A stretch of DNA of 64,000 nt from contig NZ_CP197417.1 of the NCBI RefSeq assembly GCF_052161615.1, positions 4,464,001 through 4,528,000 of the forward strand. Reading direction: 5' to 3'. Below, piece by piece: positions 24,083-32,175 of the stretch; the first letter of the stretch is position 1, and each line of letters opens with the position of its first letter. The notes beneath the pieces were generated by a model that saw only the letters and a list, made by a program, of their open reading frames with translations, searched no databases and was not told the DNA's origin. This DNA comes from Aeoliella sp052161615. Lineage in GTDB: Bacteria > Planctomycetota > Planctomycetia > Pirellulales > Lacipirellulaceae. The position numbers and the translations under genes are program-made.

Positions 24083-24691
24083 TTACTCCGCTTCAAGCAG
24101 CAGCACGTCCAACGACCGCGGGCCCTGGGCGCCGATGACTAGCGACTGCTCGATGTCGGCGGTTTTCGAGGGCCCGGCGATGAAGGTTCCGAAGTGAAGT
24201 TGATCGCCCATGCCGAGGCCCGCAATTCGCTCGTAAGCCTGAGGCATGTTGTGCAGCACCTGACTCGCCGGCAGGACCAGCACCAAGTGTTCGCAGAGGA
24301 AGTATACCGCGCGGTGGCGCGTCGGCTCACTGGTCACCCAGATCGCGCCATTCTCCGCCACTCCAAATTCCCCAGGCAGTACGGCCCAATCAAGTTGCGA
24401 TAGGCCGTGCGGCTCGGCCAGCTCGTTTAAGTCCATCGTGGACTTGCCCACGCCGGTAACAAGCGAGATGGCGCTGGCGGAGTTGTTGTAATCGTCACGA
24501 CCGTTAAGCCAAGCATCGGCTGCCGCTCGGTCGCGAAGTACCTCGCTCGTGCCGCCAATGCCGGTCAGAACGTGGCGAAAATGTTCCAAGGGATGCTCGA
24601 ACGTCTGCCACGCCTCGCTCATCGAAGGCAGTTCCATCGGCGCTGCGCGATTCGCGCGGACCGCTTTCAGGATTTCGTCGCGAGCGCTCAT
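24083..24691 (-). CDS. lutC: Lactate utilization protein C (LUD domain)
   Basis: A 202-residue LUD-domain protein, the third part of the LutABC (LldEFG) complex that oxidises lactate to pyruvate. The conserved LUD features are seen in VTGVGKSTMDLNELAEP, DWAVLPGEFGVAENGAIWVT and FIAGPSKTADIEQSLVIGAQGPRSLDVLLL, the last being the family's signature ending. It lies 45 bases downstream of lutB. It has no Fe-S motif, as expected for LutC. Confidence 0.92.
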   Translation of the reverse strand: MSARDEILKAVRANRAAPMELPSMSEAWQTFEHPLEHFRHVLTGIGGTSEVLRDRAAADAWLNGRDDYNNSASAISLVTGVGKSTMDLNELAEPHGLSQLDWAVLPGEFGVAENGAIWVTSEPTRHRAVYFLCEHLVLVLPASQVLHNMPQAYERIAGLGMGDQLHFGTFIAGPSKTADIEQSLVIGAQGPRSLDVLLLEAE

Positions 24692-24736
24692 GGCAGTTCG
24701 GTTCGTGGCGTTGGAATGAGGATAGGCTGGCTGGGT

Positions 24737-26125
24737 TTAACGCTTCTCTGTCGGCTTCGGCGTCTCGGCTTTGCGGCGAGCGTAGGCTTCGCTGAACGAT
24801 TCGAGCGGTGCGGGGGGCAACTCGCGCTGGCGTCCCCAACCGTTGAGCGGGTTGTAAATGAGTACGCGGGGCGTCCACCTGAGCGACCATCGCGCGAGCC
24901 GTCCGAAGAGTCGGTACAGCCTTGGCCTCATGAACAGAATCTTCGCCATCGACATCGGGGCCCGCTTGCTCAGCGGTACGAGCTTTCGCTTAGCGAGTTC
25001 GCCTCGCATCGCCAGCAACTGGTGGTGGAGCGGAATCTTCACCGGGCAAACTTCAGTACACGATCCGCACAGGCTGCAGGCGAACGGCAAGCTCTCGTAG
25101 CGTGCTGGGTCGCGTGCCGGATTGATGATTGACCCGATTGGCCCGGCGACGGTTGCGTGGTAACTATGTCCGCCGCTGCGTCGATACACGGGGCACGTGT
25201 TGAGGCATGCACCGCAGCGAATGCAGTTGAGCGAGCGATTGAACTCGCTCTGCCCCATGAGACCGCTGCGGCCGTTGTCCACCAGGATTATGTGCATCTC
25301 CTGCCCCGGGCGGGGCGAGTGGAAGTGCGACGAGTAAGCCGTGATCGGTTGACCGGTTGCAGACCGAGCAAGTAATCGCAGGAACACGCCGAGGTGTTCC
25401 AGGCGTGGGATGAGCTTCTCGATGCCCATCGACGCGATGTGAATCGGGGCGAGCGAGGTGCCAAGGTCGGCGTTGCCCTCGTTGGTGCAGACGACGATGC
25501 CACCCGTTTCGGCGATGCCAAAATTCACACCGGTGAGCGCCGCACCGCCGGCGAGCAGCTTTTCGCGAAGGTGATGTCTGGCGGCGTCGGCGAGGTAGTT
25601 GGGTTCGCTGACGCCCGCCTCGGTGCCAAGTTCTTTGTGGAAGAGTTCGCCCACTTCTTGCCGCTTCATGTGGATGGCGGGGAGGACGATGTGACTGGGG
25701 TGTTCGCCCCGCATCTGAACGATTCGCTCACCCAGGTCGGTATCGATCACTTCGATGCCGGCGGCCTCCAGATATGGGTTAAGCACGCACTCTTCGGTGA
25801 GCATCGACTTGCTTTTGACCATCAGCTTGACGCCGCGCTTTTGGAGCAGGTCGAGGATGATGCGATTGTGCTCCTCGCCATCGCGAGCCCAATGGACGTG
25901 AACTCCATGGCGCTGGGCGTTGGACTCGAACTGTTCGAGGTACTCGTCGAGCTTGGAAAGGGTATGCCGTTTGATCTCCGATGCCTTGTCGCGGAGCATT
26001 TCCCACTCGGGGACGCTTGCCGCGGCGAGATCGCGTTTCTTGCGCACGAACCAAATGGTCTCGTCATGCCAGCGAGTCCGCTCGGCGTCGGCGACAAACT
26101 TAGTGGCTTCGGTGGCGTGCGACAT
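24737..26125 (-). CDS. lutB: Lactate utilization iron-sulfur protein B
   Basis: A 462-residue protein. The N-terminal two thirds is a LUD domain (ALTGVNFGIAETGGIVVCTNEGN, LVDNGRSGLMG). Two ferredoxin-type 4Fe-4S motifs follow: CIRCGACLNTCPVY near residues 301-313 and CSLCGSCTEVCPVK near 350-363, then a DUF3390-type C terminus. This is the electron-transferring core of the LutABC complex. It lies between lutA (106-base gap) and lutC on the same strand. Confidence 0.93.
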   Translation of the reverse strand: MSHATEATKFVADAERTRWHDETIWFVRKKRDLAAASVPEWEMLRDKASEIKRHTLSKLDEYLEQFESNAQRHGVHVHWARDGEEHNRIILDLLQKRGVKLMVKSKSMLTEECVLNPYLEAAGIEVIDTDLGERIVQMRGEHPSHIVLPAIHMKRQEVGELFHKELGTEAGVSEPNYLADAARHHLREKLLAGGAALTGVNFGIAETGGIVVCTNEGNADLGTSLAPIHIASMGIEKLIPRLEHLGVFLRLLARSATGQPITAYSSHFHSPRPGQEMHIILVDNGRSGLMGQSEFNRSLNCIRCGACLNTCPVYRRSGGHSYHATVAGPIGSIINPARDPARYESLPFACSLCGSCTEVCPVKIPLHHQLLAMRGELAKRKLVPLSKRAPMSMAKILFMRPRLYRLFGRLARWSLRWTPRVLIYNPLNGWGRQRELPPAPLESFSEAYARRKAETPKPTEKR

Positions 26126-26231
26126 AAGAGTAGTGGGCGGGGGCGGTGGGCGGTGGGCAGTACTTAGCGAGCGGGGCCCGTAAGGGCCGTGGTAACAATC
26201 CGTTCCTCACAACACAAATTCAGCCATCAAC

Positions 26232-26984
26232 TCATCTCTCCGGAATCGGATATCCCGCGAAGATCTCCGCAACGTGCATCGTCGACATCGGCATCCGCTG
26301 GCGGCGGGCAAGCCCACCGAGGTGCATCAGGCACGACATGTCCGCGGCGGCGATGACTTCGGCTCCCGCCGAATGATGATCGGCCAAACGGTCGAGCCCC
26401 ATCCGGCAGCTCACCGCTTCTTCGGCCACGGCGAATGTGCCGCCAAACCCGCAACACTCGTCGGGCCGCTCGAGGTCTACCAAGCGAATACCCTGCATGC
26501 CGGCGAGCAATCGGGCGACCTTGTTGAACGGCGTGGACATAACCTCGCTGGGCTTTCCGAGCCGCAGTTCTCGAAGTCCATGACACGCGTTGTGCAGACC
26601 GACGCGGTGAGGAAACTCTCCTTCAACACGTTCGACGCCAACAACATCGGTTAGGAACTCGCAGAGCTCAAACGTTCGCTCCGCCACACGTTCGACGCGC
26701 GGGTCGTTGGGCAACAGATCGTGGTAGTGATGACGAACCATCGCCACACAGCTTCCGCTCGGCGCGACGACGTATTCGTACTTGCTGAAGAGATCGAGGA
26801 ACCGCTGGGCTACGGGCCGGGCGTCGTCGGTGCATCCCGTGTTTGCCATCGGCTGGCCACAGCAGGTTTGGTTCGCCGGATAATCGACGGTCGCTCCATA
26901 GCGTTCGAGCACTTCCACCGTCGCCATGCCGACGCGTGGGAAGAATTGGTCGATGTAACAAGGGATGAAAAGTCCGACGTTCAC
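26232..26984 (-). CDS. lutA: Lactate utilization protein A (CCG-domain Fe-S protein)
   Basis: A 250-residue protein with two CCG-type cysteine domains, as in LutA/YkgE and the GlpC/heterodisulfide reductase B group: IPCYIDQFFP...NQTCCGQPMANTG in the first half and HNACHGLREL...DECCGFGGTFAV in the second. These Cys sets bind an Fe-S cluster in the lactate-oxidising complex. The start at 26984 is a GTG (the frame opens MNVGLFIPCY). First gene of lutABC, 33 bases downstream of the HTTM/DCC gene. Confidence 0.92.
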   Translation of the reverse strand: MNVGLFIPCYIDQFFPRVGMATVEVLERYGATVDYPANQTCCGQPMANTGCTDDARPVAQRFLDLFSKYEYVVAPSGSCVAMVRHHYHDLLPNDPRVERVAERTFELCEFLTDVVGVERVEGEFPHRVGLHNACHGLRELRLGKPSEVMSTPFNKVARLLAGMQGIRLVDLERPDECCGFGGTFAVAEEAVSCRMGLDRLADHHSAGAEVIAAADMSCLMHLGGLARRQRMPMSTMHVAEIFAGYPIPER

Positions 26985-27017
26985 GCTGCGTCCATCAGGG
27001 GGAGCCGGGGCAGCGCG

Positions 27018-29126
27018 TCACGGGGCGACGTCGCTCCACGGCAGGTCGAGCAGATGCTTCCGCTCGGTGGGTTTCGCGGGCCGGCGAGGGCCCGTCAATT
27101 CGTAGGTTGCAATATACACCGACACCTTCTCCGGTGGCGAGCCTTCCAGGTACCCCGCATCCAGCCAGACCGGAACGAACGCCCGGACGATGCTTACCAG
27201 TTCTTCCTGTTCGGCACCATCGTTCTGTCCGGATTGTTTGCTATTCGCCGGTTTGTAGCTGACGAACTTCTTGAACGTCGGCACGTAACGAGACTCGGTG
27301 AAGTGGTCGCGGAGTGGATCGTCGTCCAGCGGCACCGCCTGACCATCGGCCGAAACCGCCTCGAACTCGGGCCAAAGTATTGTAGACGTGCTCATGGTGT
27401 CGAACAGCGGGTAGCAAGCAATCGGCCAGGCCGCCGAGAGGCGACCGAAACCCAGCACAATCTGACCGGCGAGGATGGCGATTGCGAATACGACCAGCGG
27501 AACCGCGGACCAACGGACGGCTGCCGACGTTTTCTCGCCCTTCTTGGGGCCAATTGGCACACTGCACGCCCGCGTATCAGCGACATGCCGGTAAATACGG
27601 CGACCAATTGCGGCGACGGGTGGCAAATAGACAAACGGAAGCGTCAACCACAAAATCGGAACTCGCCAAGCGATTCGCTGATAGGCATCGTAACCTTTGG
27701 TAACGCGCCACTCGCCATTGGCCTGGCGCTCGCCCGCATGCATGTCTCGCATCAAGGCATCGTCGCCCAAATGTCCTAATCCAAGGCTATCAATTCGTTG
27801 GCGGTCGAACGCACTAACGCCCTTCATCAAACGCAGCCAATCAAGCGTCAGCAAGATCGACATCGTCCGCCGGCACATCTTGCAGTTGCCATCGTAGAGT
27901 ACGACCATCGGTTCGCGGTACATGCGGCGTCCGATCCAAGCGAATACGCGATCCCAGTCGACGAACATCACGTACATGGCTTGCATCGTGTAGAAGCTGA
28001 TGTTCATCAGCAGGCGGGTCATGTTATGGAACAGCAGTCCCAGCCCGGCCCAGATAAGCCGCGTCGGTCGCCACAGCACCGCGAGTGGCCAGCCGAGTTC
28101 CATCACGACGGCGGTCAGAGCCCCCATGGCCGTAAAGCCGGGGATGTCGTAGAGCGGCAGTACGGGCTCGAAAGTTTCGAGTTCGAACCACTTCTGCAGC
28201 AGTTGGTTGTTCAAGTTGCCGCTGAAGATCCAGGTGAGTCCATTCCGCGCGACCTTCCAGAATCCTGGAAAGAAATAAGTGAGCGCGAGCACCAGCATCG
28301 CAAAGCGAATTGGCATGCCGTAGCGCACGGAGCGGACGACGCGCGCGACCTGACCTCGATCGGCTCGCCGAATGGCTTGCCAAATCGAATCAATAGAGAG
28401 TGCATCTCCACACCGCGAGCAAGCGATGAGGATACCGAACAGCACCACGTGGTGGAGCGTGTGATTCACCTTGCCCGAGCACTGAGGAATACCCAGCAGG
28501 TAGATCGCCAGGATCACGCTCGCCCACGCCGAGGTTCGCGTGAACACGCCGGCGATCGTCATCACCGTGGTTGCGATCGCAATGGGCAGTAGCCATTCGA
28601 CGACCTCGACGCTGATCGGCAGTCGCTCGAACAGTGGGCCCGAGAAACTCGGCCAGTCAAAATTCTCGCGCGGCCACGCGGCATACTCGAGGATCGGCTC
28701 GTTGAGCAAGCACAACAACAGCATCGCGAAAACCACGATGCGAAAGATGGCAAGATTGATCGGCGCTACCGGTGCAAACAAGAACCGCCAGAACTGATTG
28801 CGAAGCGCGGCAATGCCGACAAACGCTCCGGTGGCTCCGAACAGCAGCGTTGCCAGCGCGGCAGCCTTCCACGAGTAGCCCGACGCCCATGCTTCATAAA
28901 ACGCGCGACTGCGGTCCTCGCCCATCGCTTCGCCAAATCGACGATGCGAATCGATCTTTTGGTTCACCGCGGCGAAGCTCGTGCCGTCGTAACCGTCCAG
29001 AATCAACTTAGGGACGGCGACAAAGCTCACCGCCATCGCCCCGAGCCACATTACGGCGAGCGCCACAAGCACCCATCGTCGCCAGGGACCCCCTTGTTGC
29101 CAGAGACTTGGTCGAGGCTCGGACAT
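27018..29126 (-). CDS. HTTM domain fused to a DCC1-like thiol-disulfide oxidoreductase domain
   Basis: A 702-residue membrane protein starting MSEPRPSLWQ at 29126. Residues 18-115 hold two or three helices, and 120-400 form the HTTM region (vitamin K-dependent carboxylase-like, multi-pass: APINLAIFRIVVF, VNHTLHHVVLFGILIAC, FPGFWKVARNGLTWIF). At 411-418 comes YDGNCKMC, the D-G-x-C-x2-C motif of DCC1 proteins, with further DCC features to about 515 (GYDAYQRIAWRVP). Another helix (about 540-565) and a soluble tail follow. The fusion suggests redox chemistry coupled to a membrane enzyme; the substrate is unknown. The following lut genes may be cotranscribed by position only. Confidence 0.8.
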   Translation of the reverse strand: MSEPRPSLWQQGGPWRRWVLVALAVMWLGAMAVSFVAVPKLILDGYDGTSFAAVNQKIDSHRRFGEAMGEDRSRAFYEAWASGYSWKAAALATLLFGATGAFVGIAALRNQFWRFLFAPVAPINLAIFRIVVFAMLLLCLLNEPILEYAAWPRENFDWPSFSGPLFERLPISVEVVEWLLPIAIATTVMTIAGVFTRTSAWASVILAIYLLGIPQCSGKVNHTLHHVVLFGILIACSRCGDALSIDSIWQAIRRADRGQVARVVRSVRYGMPIRFAMLVLALTYFFPGFWKVARNGLTWIFSGNLNNQLLQKWFELETFEPVLPLYDIPGFTAMGALTAVVMELGWPLAVLWRPTRLIWAGLGLLFHNMTRLLMNISFYTMQAMYVMFVDWDRVFAWIGRRMYREPMVVLYDGNCKMCRRTMSILLTLDWLRLMKGVSAFDRQRIDSLGLGHLGDDALMRDMHAGERQANGEWRVTKGYDAYQRIAWRVPILWLTLPFVYLPPVAAIGRRIYRHVADTRACSVPIGPKKGEKTSAAVRWSAVPLVVFAIAILAGQIVLGFGRLSAAWPIACYPLFDTMSTSTILWPEFEAVSADGQAVPLDDDPLRDHFTESRYVPTFKKFVSYKPANSKQSGQNDGAEQEELVSIVRAFVPVWLDAGYLEGSPPEKVSVYIATYELTGPRRPAKPTERKHLLDLPWSDVAP

Positions 29127-29230
29127 GGGGCGGGCGGGGAACGGAGGGCGGGGGCAGGGAATATACCGATTGTAGTTCACCCCTTACGCGAGTCCAGGAA
29201 GGAGGTGCTCTCTACCTCCGTTAAAGCCCT

Positions 29231-29300
29231 AGCCCTCGACGGAAGTCGAGGGCTTTTCGAGAATGTCGCGAAGAAAAGCCCAAGACTTCCGTCATGGGCT
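29231..29300. repeat. REPIN-like pair of inverted hairpins downstream of slyX
   Basis: AGCCCTCGAC-GGAA-GTCGAGGGCT (29231-29254) is a perfect 10-bp stem with a GGAA loop. 29277-29300 is the same hairpin inverted (loop TTCC, one stem mismatch), 22 bases away. On the minus strand the second one is followed by TTTTC, so it may also terminate the slyX unit. The same GAC-GGAA-GTC core recurs inside oleC. Confidence 0.7.
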
Positions 29301-29321
29301 ATTGGTGGCGAACCAATTGGC

Positions 29322-29537
29322 CTAGTAATGTGGCGGTCGCTCGTGGGGCAAATCGTCTCCCGACTGCTGGACGTGCTCGCCAAGCATTTTGACCTTCGCC
29401 TCCAGTTTCGTGACCAATAGCGTGAGCTGCATGATCTCGCGCCCCTGCCCTGTTACGACTTCATGCAGCGCGTCGATCGTGTGCTGCTGATGGGCGAGGA
29501 TTTCTTCGAGGCGAGTTTGACGATCGTGACTACTCAT
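29322..29537 (-). CDS. slyX: SlyX-like coiled-coil protein
   Basis: A 71-residue protein with the SlyX layout: a coiled coil from residue 8 to 56 (TRLEEILAHQQHTIDALHEV, then LLVTKLEAKVKML) and a short acidic tail ending RPPHY, where SlyX proteins end PPHY. The function of SlyX is unknown. The ATG at 29537 overlaps the stop of the ParE-like gene by four bases (ATGA), so it is translated with a putative toxin-antitoxin pair, an unusual setting for slyX. Confidence 0.78.
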   Translation of the reverse strand: MSSHDRQTRLEEILAHQQHTIDALHEVVTGQGREIMQLTLLVTKLEAKVKMLGEHVQQSGDDLPHERPPHY

Positions 29538-29791
29538 CGCGTGATGTCACTTACCCGAAGTACGTAGACAAGTTTGTGAGAAGTGGAAACGTCGAATGTC
29601 ACCACGACCGGAGGCAAAAATAACATCCGCCTAGCGCGGTCACGAGCCTCGCCTAACTCTAGCGGCGAAAACTTCAGCAAGCGATCTAACTCGTCGACCG
29701 CTTCCCCGACGGCGCGTCGGTCTGTTGAATCTGTCCAGATATCGGCTAACTCGGCAAGAGCCGATGGCATCCATAGTACGCTGTAGGGCAT
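29534..29791 (-). CDS. RelE/ParE-like protein, possible toxin
   Basis: An 85-residue protein with the ParE/RelE fold pattern: VLWMPSALAELADIW as the first strand and helix, a second helix rich in charged residues, then RRMLFLPPVVVTFDV and KLVYVLRVSDI as the closing strands. Such proteins are toxins that act on gyrase or ribosomes, or inactive relatives. The short length and the overlap with an upstream small gene (start and stop share one base at 29791) fit a type II toxin-antitoxin pair. Family membership is by pattern only. Confidence 0.65.
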   Translation of the reverse strand: MPYSVLWMPSALAELADIWTDSTDRRAVGEAVDELDRLLKFSPLELGEARDRARRMLFLPPVVVTFDVSTSHKLVYVLRVSDITR

Positions 29792-30024
29792 CAGCGCCCC
29801 ATCTCCTGCCAGAACTCTGCGAGCTCGCGACCCCCACCTTCTGCGCGACGCCGATCAAGCTCTTCATCCGACATAGTTGCAGCGGCCCAATCGTAAACCA
29901 ACCGGTGAAATGCTGTTTCCGAGAGGAAACGCCCGATAGGCACGCCCGTTTGACTACAAATGGTCGCTACAGGATTGCTTGCGAGCTGTAGCTCGGTCAA
30001 GTTGTCGACATTGATGGACACCAT
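29791..30024 (-). CDS. Small protein, candidate antitoxin partner
   Basis: A 77-residue protein starting at the ATG at 30024 with AGGAG seven bases upstream (a longer frame adds seven residues). The C-terminal half, SDEELDRRRAEGGGRELAEFW, is charged and helical, as in antitoxins that wrap a RelE/ParE toxin. The N-terminal half has no recognised DNA-binding motif. It is the first gene of a tight three-gene unit with the ParE-like and slyX genes. Function is inferred from position and size. Confidence 0.55.
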   Translation of the reverse strand: MVSINVDNLTELQLASNPVATICSQTGVPIGRFLSETAFHRLVYDWAAATMSDEELDRRRAEGGGRELAEFWQEMGR

Positions 30025-30077
30025 CGTTCGTCTCCTAAACGACATTTGAGGATAACATTTCCTCCCTCCATCCTATC

Positions 30078-31649
30078 TCACACCACCTGCTGCGGCAAAT
30101 TAATGCCCGGGGCGCTCATCGTCGTGAAGCCCATCAGGTATTCGTCGATCGCGCGGGCCGCGCCGCGGCCTTCGTTGATCGCCCACACCACCAGACTTTG
30201 ACCACGGCGGCAGTCACCGGCGGCAAACACGCCCTCGGCGCTCGTGGCGAACTTGCCGTGCTCGGCTTTGATCGTCAGCCAGCCGCGGCGAGGTTCTTGG
30301 GTTTCGATGCCCAGCATCTCGCTGACTTCCAGCTCGGGACCAACAAAGCCGGTGGCCAGCAGCACCAAGTCGGCGGGCCAAATCTTCTCGCTGTCCACCA
30401 CTTCGGCAAACGGCGCGTTCTCCGTTGGCTTCGACCAGTCGACCTGAACGGTCTTCACGCCGGTGATGCGGCCATTCTCGCCGATGAACTCCTTGGTCAG
30501 CACCTGATAGATGCGAGGGTCGGTGCCGGTCTTCGCTTCGACTTCGGCGTGCGAGTAATCGACGCGGAACACGCGCGGCCACTCGGGCCAGGGGTTCTTC
30601 GGTCCGCGAGTAGCCGGCGGCTTGTCCAGCAGTTCGAAGTTCACGATGCTCGTTGCGCCGTGGCGGAGCGAAGTACCAATGCAGTCGGCACCCGTGTCAC
30701 CACCACCAATCACGACGACGTTCTTGCCCTTCGCCGAGATGTACGCACCGTCCTTGAGCTGCGAATCGAGCAGGCTCTTCGTGTTGCGGGTGAGGAAGTC
30801 CATCGCGTTGTGAATGCCGGCGAGGTCGCGCCCGGGGCAACGCCCCGTCGGGTCGAACGACTTCGTCGCACCGGTGGCGAGCAGCAAAGCGTCGTATTCC
30901 TCACGCAGTTCGTTAGGATCGATCACCGTGATGTCGAGCCCACGTTCCTTCATGATGCCGGTCATGTGTCCCGATTCGAAATCGGTGCGACTACCAACAT
31001 GAACGCACGTGCGAAACTCCACTCCCTCTTCACGCAACTGGTTGATGCGCCGCTCGACAACATCCTTGCCAAGCTTCATGAAGGGAATGCCGTACATCAA
31101 CAGACCACCAATGCGATCCGCACGCTCGAACACCGTTACCGCATGCCCGCGGCGACGAAGCTGCTGGGCAGCGGCGAGACCAGCCGGGCCCGAGCCAACG
31201 ATGGCGACGCGCATGCCGGTTTCTTGCTCGGGCGGTTGCGGCACCACCCAACCTTTTTCCCAACCGCGGTCGATGATGGCGTTCTCAATGTTTTTGATGG
31301 TCACCGGTGGCTCGGTGATGCCGAGAACGCACGCCCCTTCGCACGGCGCGGGGCAGGCCCGGCCAGTAAACTCCGGGAAGTTGTTAGTCTTGTGCAACCG
31401 CACGAGCGCGTCTTGCCACCGGCCTTGGTACACCAGGTCGTTCCACTCGGGAATCAGGTTGTCGATGGGACAGCCGTTGTTCGACTGGCAGAATGGCACC
31501 CCACAGTCCATGCACCGCGCACCCTGAGTCTGCAACTGCGGCTCGGGGGCATGCGTGAAAATCTCGAGGTAGTCCTTCGCCCGTTCTAGCGGATCCCGAT
31601 AAGGCACCGCCTCGCGCTTGAACTCTTTAAATCCGGTTGGTTTTCCCAT
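30078..31649 (-). CDS. gltD: Glutamate synthase small subunit (NADPH)
   Basis: A 523-residue GltD that passes electrons from NADPH through FAD and Fe-S clusters to GltB, which makes glutamate from glutamine and 2-oxoglutarate. It starts MGKPTGFKEF at 31649. N-terminal Fe-S cysteines are in CMDCGVPFCQ...GCPIDN (46-63) and ACPAPCEGAC (98-107). The FAD site is VAIVGSGPAGLAAAQQLRRRG (148-168), the NADPH site VVVIGGGDTGADCIG (311-325), and the end carries GVFAAGDCRRGQSLVVWAI. It follows gltB on the same strand but is separated from it by a GxxExxY insertion of about 480 bases, which may affect joint expression. Confidence 0.96.
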   Translation of the reverse strand: MGKPTGFKEFKREAVPYRDPLERAKDYLEIFTHAPEPQLQTQGARCMDCGVPFCQSNNGCPIDNLIPEWNDLVYQGRWQDALVRLHKTNNFPEFTGRACPAPCEGACVLGITEPPVTIKNIENAIIDRGWEKGWVVPQPPEQETGMRVAIVGSGPAGLAAAQQLRRRGHAVTVFERADRIGGLLMYGIPFMKLGKDVVERRINQLREEGVEFRTCVHVGSRTDFESGHMTGIMKERGLDITVIDPNELREEYDALLLATGATKSFDPTGRCPGRDLAGIHNAMDFLTRNTKSLLDSQLKDGAYISAKGKNVVVIGGGDTGADCIGTSLRHGATSIVNFELLDKPPATRGPKNPWPEWPRVFRVDYSHAEVEAKTGTDPRIYQVLTKEFIGENGRITGVKTVQVDWSKPTENAPFAEVVDSEKIWPADLVLLATGFVGPELEVSEMLGIETQEPRRGWLTIKAEHGKFATSAEGVFAAGDCRRGQSLVVWAINEGRGAARAIDEYLMGFTTMSAPGINLPQQVV

Positions 31650-31679
31650 AATGTTTCTCAACTCTCAGCAAAAATGATT

Positions 31680-31708
31680 TCTCACGCAAAGGCGCAAAGA
31701 CGCGAAGG
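31680..31708. repeat. Left inverted repeat of the GxxExxY cassette
   Basis: Begins TCTCACGCA and ends GAAGG. It pairs with the repeat at 32132-32160 with three mismatches. Confidence 0.7.
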
Positions 31709-31715
31709 AGATTGT

Positions 31716-32099
31716 TTAGTCTTCCAGTCCGTTCACGACTCTAGTTATGCCGTCTTTGATGAGTACTTCATTAAAATTTATTAGTAAGCCAAGCCTGCGG
31801 TTCTTGAGGCGCAGGTGAGTCAGCAACTGTTTCTTATGTACTGGGTGCACTTTCTCGACGGATTTCACCTCGACGATTACCTTGTCTTCCACCAACAGGT
31901 CCAATTCAAAACCTTTGTCGAAAGTCAGGTTATCCCACTCAATCACAACAGGAACTTCTCGTTCAACCTTCAGCCCAAGCTTCCGCAACTCGTAGGCAAG
32001 CACCACTTGATACACACTCTCCAGCAATCCCGGCCCTAGTTTCGAGTGAATCCGAAACGCCGCGTCGACAATCAATCTTGCAATTTCATTTTCGTGCAT
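31716..32099 (-). CDS. GxxExxY protein
   Basis: A 127-residue GxxExxY protein. The naming motif is GLLESVY, preceded by DAAFRIHSKLGPG, with ELDLLVEDKVIVEVKSV in the middle, the pattern of a PD-(D/E)xK-like nuclease core (D and E-x-K). I choose the ATG at 32099 because members usually begin M-x-x-NEI; a GTG six codons earlier is possible. The family is widespread, often found alone between inverted repeats inside otherwise conserved operons, and its function is unknown. Here it lies between gltB and gltD. Confidence 0.88.
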   Translation of the reverse strand: MHENEIARLIVDAAFRIHSKLGPGLLESVYQVVLAYELRKLGLKVEREVPVVIEWDNLTFDKGFELDLLVEDKVIVEVKSVEKVHPVHKKQLLTHLRLKNRRLGLLINFNEVLIKDGITRVVNGLED

Positions 32100-32131
32100 T
32101 CGATTGGAATCCGACACTGTTGGCGTTCCGA

Positions 32132-32160
32132 CCTTTGCGTCTTTGCGTCTCTGCGTGAGA
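32132..32160. repeat. Right inverted repeat of the GxxExxY cassette
   Basis: Inverted copy of 31680-31708 (26 of 29 identical), starting CCTTTGCG and ending GTGAGA. It lies in the 15-43 bases past the end of gltB, so the insertion did not break the gene. Confidence 0.7.
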
Positions 32161-32175
32161 GATAAACAAATTAGC

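Larger units (their letters stand above)
31680..32160. mobile_element. GxxExxY cassette bounded by 29-bp inverted repeats
   Basis: 31680-31708 and 32132-32160 are inverted copies matching at 26 of 29 positions, both made of a CGCAAAG-type direct repeat (core GCAAAGACGC). They enclose a single gene for a GxxExxY protein and split gltB from gltD. I see no clear target-site duplication. The arrangement looks like a small mobile cassette, but no transposase is encoded. Confidence 0.65.

Noticed and set aside
30198..31589. Plus-strand frame of 463 codons opposite gltD
   Set aside because: The minus strand carries an unmistakable GltD with all cofactor motifs; the antisense frame is open only because of GC-rich codon bias.
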